DNA from: Candidatus Aminicenantota bacterium
Lineage (GTDB): Bacteria > Acidobacteriota > Aminicenantia > Aminicenantales > Aminicenantaceae
Direction of reading: 5' to 3'
Length of the DNA: 7,338 nucleotides
Assembly (NCBI GenBank): GCA_030627155.1
Contig: DAOUSP010000055.1
Location: 1 to 7,338 of the forward strand
A program made the position numbers and the translations under genes. Below are positions 1-4,438 of the stretch, in pieces (positions within the stretch are counted from its first letter, which is position 1; the number at the start of each line of letters is the position of its first letter). Below the pieces are notes generated by a model that made no database searches, was not told the DNA's origin, and saw only the letters and a list, made by a program, of their open reading frames with translations.

Positions 1-170
1 AGCTGCTTAATTTCCGATTGATTGACTTCGGAATTGCTCATTATGCACGGAAATTAAACCGGTCGTGGAAGAAGAGAAAGAAAGTTTTTCTCAAAGTATT
101 GAATTTATTGACTTCAAAGAACAAAGAAGCAGAAATTGGTGTGAATTACAAACAAAAAATCAGTTTTTAA
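1..170 (+). CDS. 3' fragment of an unrecognised gene inside the dispersed repeat
   Basis: An open frame enters from the left edge (first full codon at 3) and stops with TAA at 168-170, giving 55 visible C-terminal residues. It begins LLNFRLIDFGIAHYARKLNR and continues with a basic tail containing SWKKRKK and then LLTSKNKEAEIG. I do not recognise the family. The stretch up to codon 26 is the same peptide encoded near the right edge of the window, and 15 of its residues recur in the ORF at 1600-1902. The DFG tripeptide resembles a protein kinase motif, but nothing else of a kinase is present. It could be the end of a real gene, a transposase remnant, or a decayed duplicate. Only the open frame and its recurrence support coding. 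Confidence 0.3.
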   Translation, partial: LLNFRLIDFGIAHYARKLNRSWKKRKKVFLKVLNLLTSKNKEAEIGVNYKQKISF

Positions 171-227
171 GAGTTAACTGACCCCTATTCTTCTTAAGAT
201 TTTCCAAAAGCTCCTGCATTTACAGCA
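1..227 (+). repeat. Dispersed repeat, copy 1 (left edge)
   Basis: Positions 1-79 are identical to 7226-7304. After one mismatch at 80 the match continues to 84. Positions 196-227 are then identical to 7307-7338. Copy 1 therefore carries 114 bases (about 85-198) that copy 3 lacks. The core at 18-61 is also found at 1696-1739. Within the repeat, TTAATTTCCG (7-16) and CGGAAATTAA (48-57) form a perfect 10-base inverted repeat around a 31-base spacer. The left boundary is cut by the window edge. This is not a recognised IS end or REP family. Confidence 0.85.
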
Positions 228-235
228 GTTGCACA

Positions 236-388
236 TTTAATAAAACAGGTGCTGATATAAACGTTTCAGGATGTGTGGTGTATCACCTCAAGGATGATAA
301 AATTGTTGAAGTATGGAATTTTGAAGATCTTCTTGGCCTTTATATACAGATAGGATTTGTCTCTGAAAAAATTATTTACGGCCAATAA
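236..388 (+). pseudogene. C-terminal remnant of a SnoaL/NTF2-like protein
   Basis: A frame ending at TAA 386-388 encodes 50 residues including SGCVVYHLKDDKIVEVWNFE and DLLGLYIQIG. This is the typical last strand and C-terminal helix of SnoaL-like NTF2-fold proteins, where a 'dGKIvehw...D.lglllQlG' pattern is expected. The full domain is normally about 120-140 residues. Here the frame is closed upstream by TGA at 179-181, and the codons before 236 give no domain-like sequence and no usable start. The gene has lost its front half, and the loss falls close to the repeat boundary near 227. The fold assignment is from pattern recognition. A frameshifted intact gene is ruled out within the window because no N-terminal half is visible upstream. 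Confidence 0.5.
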
Positions 389-451
389 CCGTCACAGCCA
401 GATCATAAGCAAAACTCGGCATTTTATATGATTCAACGCAAGATACGTAAG

Positions 452-495
452 CCAGAGCTCTAACATATCACAATATATCAATTTGTAAGCTCTGG
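452..495. terminator. Inverted repeat at the 3' end of sppA, possible weak terminator
   Basis: CCAGAGCT at 452-459 and AGCTCTGG at 488-495 form perfect 8-base arms around a 28-base AT-rich spacer. The structure overlaps the last codons and stop of sppA, which reads leftwards, so it could form at the end of that transcript. There is no following T run and the loop is long, so a role in termination or 3'-end protection is only an inference. Confidence 0.2.
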
Positions 496-1455
496 GACCC
501 ATAAATAATAGAAGCCGCTTTTAAGATAGGGAAACAAATGCTCATAGCTCATACTTTTGTTTTCAAAAAGAGATTGGGTTTTCAGACTTGATGCATAGAT
601 ATTTGTTTTTTGTTTGGGATAATAGGTATAAGCTGTGACATTTGCTTCCTTCAATGAGGCTAATGAGAGAGCTGTTTTCAAAGCGGAATCAAAATATCCA
701 ATTTCATCTATCAGTTTGAGATCGAGGGCTTGCTTAGCAGTGTAAACGCGGCCATCTGCTATCTTATTAATTTCTTCCAGGGAAAGGAATTCTTTTCTGT
801 TGCTGTATACGACTTCAAGAAACTTCTGATAGAAATAGTCTATAAAATCTTGTATAACATCTTTTTCTTCTCCCGTTAAATCTCTGAATGGGGACCCTAT
901 ATCTTTCATTTTTCCTGATTTTATAACATTCATTTTTACGCCGATTTTGGTAATAAGCTCCTCAATATTAGGCAGGGTGGCTATCACACCTATGCTGCCG
1001 GTGATTGTAGAAGGATGAGCAATGATGTGGTCACAGGCCATAGCCGCATAATATCCTCCAGAGGCAGCCACGCCCATCATTAAGGCTATAACTGGAATAC
1101 CTGTTTTGTCTTTGAATTTTAAAATTTCGTTATAAAGGATATCAGTTGTTGCTGCTTCTCCTCCGGGTGTATCCAGACGAAGGATCACTGCTTTAACACT
1201 TTTATCCTCTGAGGCTTTCTCCAGCCTGAAATAAACACGGGAAAGGATATCTCCTTCTCTTCTAAACATGCTGGGGTTAGAGACAGTGCTTATAATACCT
1301 CCCACATCGATGACAAGGATTTTTTCTCTGGCCTTGCTTTTTATGAGCACGACTTCTTCAATTTTTTCTTTTCCCAGAAAATCAAGGTGGAAGTGCGGTG
1401 CACATCCAGACAGTAAAAAAGATAGAGTCATTGCTAGAATCCCGGCTTTTTTCAT
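478..1455 (-). CDS. sppA: Signal peptide peptidase SppA, lipoprotein form (S49 family)
   Basis: This encodes 325 residues of a membrane-associated serine protease that in this family degrades leftover signal peptides. The start at 1455 is preferred over upstream in-frame starts because a strong ribosome site (AAAGGAGGAG) ends three bases before it and because MKKAGILAMTLSFLLSGC then forms a lipoprotein signal with lipobox LSGC (Cys18). The S49 core spans about residues 45-265. It includes LRLDTPGGE (92-100), VAASGGYYAA (129-138) with probable nucleophile Ser132, ITGSIGVI (151-158), and SGKMKDIGSP (180-189) with probable general base Lys184. The Ser-Lys spacing of 52 equals that of Bacillus SppA (Ser147/Lys199, from memory). 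One protease domain is present, so this is the short form, unlike the two-domain E. coli enzyme. The lipobox predicts attachment to a membrane by Cys18, whereas the family more often uses a transmembrane anchor. It is transcribed divergently from the nitroreductase gene and appears monocistronic. Confidence 0.93.
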   Translation of the reverse strand: MKKAGILAMTLSFLLSGCAPHFHLDFLGKEKIEEVVLIKSKAREKILVIDVGGIISTVSNPSMFRREGDILSRVYFRLEKASEDKSVKAVILRLDTPGGEAATTDILYNEILKFKDKTGIPVIALMMGVAASGGYYAAMACDHIIAHPSTITGSIGVIATLPNIEELITKIGVKMNVIKSGKMKDIGSPFRDLTGEEKDVIQDFIDYFYQKFLEVVYSNRKEFLSLEEINKIADGRVYTAKQALDLKLIDEIGYFDSALKTALSLASLKEANVTAYTYYPKQKTNIYASSLKTQSLFENKSMSYEHLFPYLKSGFYYLWVPELTN

Positions 1456-1477
1456 TTCTCCTCCTTTCTGATGATTT

Positions 1478-1483
1478 ATTATA
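1478..1483 (-). promoter_or_regulatory. sppA: Putative -10 element of the sppA promoter
   Basis: Read on the minus strand this is a perfect TATAAT. It sits 22 bases before the sppA start codon, so transcription would begin near 1471 and give a short leader that just contains the ribosome site. The upstream region is AT-rich, but the best -35 candidate (TTAGTA, 16-base spacing) is poor. The call rests on the -10 hexamer and its position only. Confidence 0.35.
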
Positions 1484-1599
1484 TTTACAGCAAAAATCAT
1501 ACTAATTCGCCTTCGCCAAAGCAAAGGAAATAATTAAATATTAATCCATGTTAACCCTGGAGTTCCCCCATTTTTTCTTTATTGCTGGGGTATTTGGGG

Positions 1600-1902
1600 A
1601 TGGAAGAATGGTTTTTTAAAAAAATCAAGACTCAAGTTAGGGTGGATATAGTCAAGGATATTCAATTAGTAAAGTTGATAAAAAAAGCGGGCTGCTTGAT
1701 TGACTTCGGAATTGCTCATTATGCACGGAAATTAAACCGATTTTCACTCTCCGGCCGCTTTCCTTTGAAAAGGCCGAAGGGCATGTGGTCTATCAATACG
1801 AAATTCTCACTTTCCCATGGATTTTTATTGACTGGATATATTTTTTTATTGTACTATTTTTCAATAGAGCTGCTAAGTGGGTGGAAATTTGATGAAATTT
1901 AG
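1600..1902 (+). CDS. Doubtful hypothetical protein containing repeat copy 2
   Basis: This is an open frame of 100 codons from ATG 1600 (a TTG at 1582 is in frame), with only a weak GGGG ribosome-site candidate at 1587-1590. Residues 1-32 are Lys-rich and unremarkable. Residues 33-47 are LIDFGIAHYARKLNR, encoded by the dispersed repeat and identical to the peptide at both window ends. Residues about 75-92 form one hydrophobic, membrane-like segment. I do not recognise the protein. It looks like a chimera of a repeat with unrelated flanks, and may be a decayed gene or a chance frame. The one point in its favour is a terminator-like inverted repeat starting about 20 bases after its stop. Confidence 0.3.
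   Translation: MEEWFFKKIKTQVRVDIVKDIQLVKLIKKAGCLIDFGIAHYARKLNRFSLSGRFPLKRPKGMWSINTKFSLSHGFLLTGYIFLLYYFSIELLSGWKFDEI
1691..1739 (+). repeat. Dispersed repeat, copy 2 (short, one arm missing)
   Basis: Bases 1696-1739 (44 bases) are identical to 18-61 and 7243-7286. Just before them GCTGC (1691-1695) matches the repeat's 5' flank (GCTGC at 2-6) if an 11-base gap is allowed. That gap removes TTAATTTCCGA, which is the complete left arm of the inverted repeat plus one base. The right arm is intact at 1726-1735. Homology ends sharply after CCG at 1739. The GCTGC match is short and could be chance, but the 44-base identity is not. Confidence 0.8.
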
Positions 1903-1922
1903 AGAAAATCGTAAGTTCAAAA

Positions 1923-1970
1923 AAAAGGAAATTCCTATAAATAAAAATCTAAAGAGGGGAATTTTCTTTT
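1923..1970. terminator. Inverted repeat with T-rich end, likely terminator
   Basis: AAAAGGAAATTCC (1923-1935) and GGAATTTTCTTTT (1958-1970) pair at 12 of 13 positions around a 22-base loop. The right arm ends in TTTT, as expected of a rho-independent terminator reading rightwards, and the left arm's A run would serve the other direction. It lies about 20 bases after the ORF ending at 1902. The stem is AT-rich and the loop is long, so stability is modest. Confidence 0.35.
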
Positions 1971-2001
1971 GCATTACAGCTTTATTTACATCCATCCAAA
2001 G

Positions 2002-2047
2002 CTCAATCATGGTAATCTGTTCTGATCATCATTGAGGAGCCATGATT
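2002..2047 (+). promoter_or_regulatory. Overlapping inverted repeats upstream of the nitroreductase gene
   Basis: Two pairings share bases. AATCATGG (2005-2012) pairs with CCATGATT (2040-2047), and CTCAAT (2002-2007) pairs with ATTGAG (2031-2036). They overlap at 2005-2007, so only one can form fully at a time. The site ends about 73 bases before the start codon at 2121. It could be an operator or a leader structure. No convincing -35/-10 pair was found to say whether it is transcribed, and chance cannot be excluded. Confidence 0.2.
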
Positions 2048-2120
2048 TAACTCCTGGAAAGGATCTATGCGCTAATAGTATCGATATCATATTATGATTG
2101 TGAATAAAGGAGAAAGGATC

Positions 2121-2777
2121 ATGAGAAAAATATGGGCTTCATTCGGTTCTCTGGTTTTGGTTCTTTTGCTTTTCTGGCCTAATCCATCTTATCCTCAGGA
2201 AATCAAAGAAATAAAACTCCCGACACCGCAAATGGACGGCGGTAGACCCCTGATGCAGGTGTTCAAGGATCGTCATTCTTCTCGACAATTCAGCACCGAT
2301 GAGTTGCCGCTACAGGTGCTTTCAAACCTGTTATGGGCAGCATTTGGAATCAACCGTCCAGATTCAGGGAAACGGACAGCTCCTTCCGCTGTGAACTGGC
2401 AGAATATTGATATTTATGTGGCCATGTCCAAAGGCCTATTTCTGTATGATGCAAAAGAAAACATTCTGAGACCTGTTCTGGCGGAAGACATCCGGGCTGC
2501 GACGGGCAGTCAGTCTTTTGTTAAGGATGTTCCGGTGAATCTTATCTATGTGGCTGACTTTTCAAAGATAGCCAGGGGAACAGAGGACATTAAAAATTTT
2601 TATTCTGCTGCTCATACGGGTTTCATCAGCCAGAATGTTTATCTCTACTGTGCTTCTGAAGGACTGGCTACTGTTGTCCGGGGGATGATTGATCGAGAAT
2701 CCATGGCAAAGGTGATGAAGCTGCGTCCGGAACAGAAGATTATGCTTGCCCAATCTGTCGGTTATCCGAAGAAATAA
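2121..2777 (+). CDS. Exported nitroreductase-family (SagB/ThcOx-like) flavoprotein
   Basis: The gene encodes 218 residues. ATG 2121 is chosen over the in-frame ATG at 2094 because AAAGGAG (2106-2112) lies 8 bases before it and a signal sequence starts immediately: two basic residues, then a hydrophobic stretch at about 8-19. Export to the periplasm, or an N-terminal membrane anchor, is inferred; there is no clear AXA cleavage site or lipobox. The nitroreductase fold follows. RHSSRQFS (51-58) is the usual N-terminal FMN-contact motif, VLSNLLWAAFGINR (66-79) a helix, and RTAPSAVNWQ (85-94) the second cofactor loop. TGFISQNVYLYCASEGLATV (166-185) is the dimer-core helix, and LAQSVGYPK (209-217) the terminal strand. 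Members carry FMN and use NAD(P)H or other donors; the substrate here cannot be told. The gene appears monocistronic, with 443 bases before the next gene. The exported location is unusual for a family that is mostly cytoplasmic. Confidence 0.88.
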   Translation: MRKIWASFGSLVLVLLLFWPNPSYPQEIKEIKLPTPQMDGGRPLMQVFKDRHSSRQFSTDELPLQVLSNLLWAAFGINRPDSGKRTAPSAVNWQNIDIYVAMSKGLFLYDAKENILRPVLAEDIRAATGSQSFVKDVPVNLIYVADFSKIARGTEDIKNFYSAAHTGFISQNVYLYCASEGLATVVRGMIDRESMAKVMKLRPEQKIMLAQSVGYPKK

Positions 2778-3220
2778 TAATCTTCTAAAGGCTGCTAGAC
2801 ATGCTTGCTTTCAGTATTGTATCTATGACCCAAGTGCGACATTTAGGGGAAAGTCCTGGATGAAGAGGAGGCAATACCGGAAGCTACAATTTCCTCCACA
2901 GATGGCGTTTGGTAATAATGAGTGCCTGGACGACTTCCTGGCTTCCTGATACGAAAAAAGGCAGATAACCGAATAAGCAGCTCATAAAGAAGAACTACTA
3001 ATGTTTAGGAATTTTTGTTATTGTGTCCTTGCAGTTCGAACATCAAATTTTCTCTGCGTTAAAAGTTTTCTTCTAAGGAATTTGAGAAGCTTGATTTGGG
3101 ATAGAGCATGGCTATGTTAGTAAGGCACTGCCAGGCGAAAGAGGCGGAATCTGATATGCCTAAACTACTGCGCCAGCTTTTCGCTCTACCCAATAAGAAT
3201 AATTCTTGGAGTTAGATAAA
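2778..3220. other. Intergenic stretch without a convincing gene
   Basis: About 440 bases separate the nitroreductase from the adaptor gene. Short frames here have no ribosome site and no recognisable protein sequence. No strong terminator follows the nitroreductase stop. Near the right end, AAGAAT-A-ATTCTT (3195-3207) is a perfect 6+1+6 palindrome ending just before the adaptor gene's ribosome site. It could be an operator or chance. The promoter for the two transport genes should lie in this stretch, but I cannot place a convincing -35/-10 pair. Confidence 0.4.
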
Positions 3221-4360
3221 ATGAAGAAAGTCATTATCATCATCGTGGTTGTGGTGGCGGTTCTTGCTCTTTTATTTCTGGCAACGAGAAGCTGCAAAAA
3301 GGACGGTGACACCCAGGCGGCAAACACTGCAGTAGTGGAAATAGGGAACATAGCGAAGACTGTTGTGGCTACCGGCAAGATCGAAGCGCTTTACAAGGCC
3401 GAGATCAAGTCAAAAATAGGAGGCCTCATTAAGCAGTTTTACGTTGAGGAAGGTGACATGGTGACTGTTGGCCAGAAATTGGTGGAAATTATTCCGGGGG
3501 CCACCCCAGTGGAAATGGTGCGGGCACGAACCGAGGTAAAAGCTGCAGCATATGACAAGAGTGTTACCGAAAAGCAGTACCTGAGGAGTAAAGAGCTCTA
3601 TGAGCAAAAAATGATTCCGCCAGAAAATTACGACAGGGTTAATGCAAATTATCAAACTGCCAAGGTACGCTTTTACGCCGCCATGGCTCAACTGCGAGTG
3701 TTAGAGCAGGGATCGAATGTGTCGGCACTGGTTGAAGGTATTGAAATCAGCGAGCAGGACAAGCGTGAAATTGAAAAGGAGACACGGGAAGCCATAGCCA
3801 GCATGACAGTGATCGCTCCCATATCGGGTATTATCCTTTCCCGGGACACCGACAAAGGGAGTGCAGTTATCCCCATTTCCTCGGCCTATGGAGGAACTGT
3901 GATCATGACAATCGCAGATGTCTCTGAAAAGCATTTTCTAGGCGATGTAGACGAGGCAGATATTGGAAAAGTTCATCTTGGCCTGCCGGCCAGGATCTAT
4001 GTCGAAGCTTATCCTGACGAGCCTTTTAAAGCAGATCTGACTCACATCAGCCCCCAGGGCCGCGAGAAGGAGGATATCATTAACTTCGAGATCCGGGCGA
4101 CAATCCATGATCTCGAGGATAGACTCCGTGTGGGCATGTCAGCAGATGCTGAGCTCATTCTGGAGGAACATGATAATGTTCTGGTTATTCCTGAAGGCGC
4201 AATAATATACGAGGATGAGAAAACTTTCGTCAATATCCAGGATGATTCTGTCCCGGAAGGTTTGCGTAAAATAGAAATCACAAAGGGCATCTCCGACGGC
4301 CTTCGAACCGAGGTTCTATCAGGCCTTGAAAAGGGCCAGGTTGTGGTTCTTCCCAAGTAG
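3221..4360 (+). CDS. Periplasmic adaptor (membrane fusion) protein, MacA/HlyD type
   Basis: The gene encodes 379 residues of the adaptor subunit that links an inner-membrane permease to the periplasm or an outer-membrane channel. ATG 3221 is chosen because GGAG (3208-3211) lies 9 bases before it and the protein then opens with MKK and a membrane segment (about 4-21). Residues 37-90 form the first half of the lipoyl/barrel-sandwich domain (ATGKIEALYKAEIKSKIGG, VEEGDMVTVGQKL). Residues about 97-195 form a helical hairpin rich in Lys, Glu and Ala. Residues 196-215 (TVIAPISGIILSRDTDKGSA) close the lipoyl domain. Residues about 225-315 form the beta-barrel (IMTIADVSEKHFLGDVDEAD, RVGMSADAEL), and about 318-379 the membrane-proximal domain ending in LEKGQVVVLP. 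Length and domain order match MacA. The next gene is its permease, 78 bases downstream, so the two are almost certainly one operon. The substrate is unknown. Confidence 0.92.
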   Translation: MKKVIIIIVVVVAVLALLFLATRSCKKDGDTQAANTAVVEIGNIAKTVVATGKIEALYKAEIKSKIGGLIKQFYVEEGDMVTVGQKLVEIIPGATPVEMVRARTEVKAAAYDKSVTEKQYLRSKELYEQKMIPPENYDRVNANYQTAKVRFYAAMAQLRVLEQGSNVSALVEGIEISEQDKREIEKETREAIASMTVIAPISGIILSRDTDKGSAVIPISSAYGGTVIMTIADVSEKHFLGDVDEADIGKVHLGLPARIYVEAYPDEPFKADLTHISPQGREKEDIINFEIRATIHDLEDRLRVGMSADAELILEEHDNVLVIPEGAIIYEDEKTFVNIQDDSVPEGLRKIEITKGISDGLRTEVLSGLEKGQVVVLPK

Positions 4361-4364
4361 CATC

Positions 4365-4431
4365 ATAAAGGCAGCATTTATGCATCCATCCTTCCAGGAT
4401 TCAATGGAATCGGGTTTGCCTTTATCAAGGA
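4365..4431 (+). promoter_or_regulatory. Intercistronic stem abutting the permease ribosome site
   Basis: ATAAAGGCA (4365-4373) and TGCCTTTAT (4417-4425) form perfect 9-base arms. A G-U pair can extend the stem inward. Inside, GATTC (4398-4402) and GAATC (4407-4411) form a tight hairpin with a 4-base loop. The outer right arm ends one base before the ribosome site AAGGA (4427-4431), which lies 7 bases before the permease ATG. The structure could lower permease translation relative to the adaptor or protect the upstream message. That role is inferred from position; only the pairing is seen directly. Confidence 0.45.
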
Positions 4432-4438
4432 TTTAGTT

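Noticed and set aside
18..61. Repeat-encoded LIDFGIA as a protein kinase activation-loop motif
   Set aside because: No HRD catalytic loop, glycine-rich loop, ATP-binding lysine or APE motif is visible around any of the three copies, and the residues after DFGIA do not look like a kinase. The tripeptide alone is not evidence.
1753..1776. Small GC-rich hairpin (CGGCC/GGCCG) as a terminator
   Set aside because: It lies inside the 100-codon frame with mispaired bases and no T run after it.
2065..2094. Promoter for the nitroreductase (TATTAT near 2089)
   Set aside because: There is no acceptable -35 hexamer at 16-18 bases. The region is AT-rich, so a single -10-like match is weak.
2746..2949. 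67-codon plus-strand frame after the nitroreductase
   Set aside because: It starts inside the nitroreductase gene in another frame, has no ribosome site and shows no recognisable protein features.
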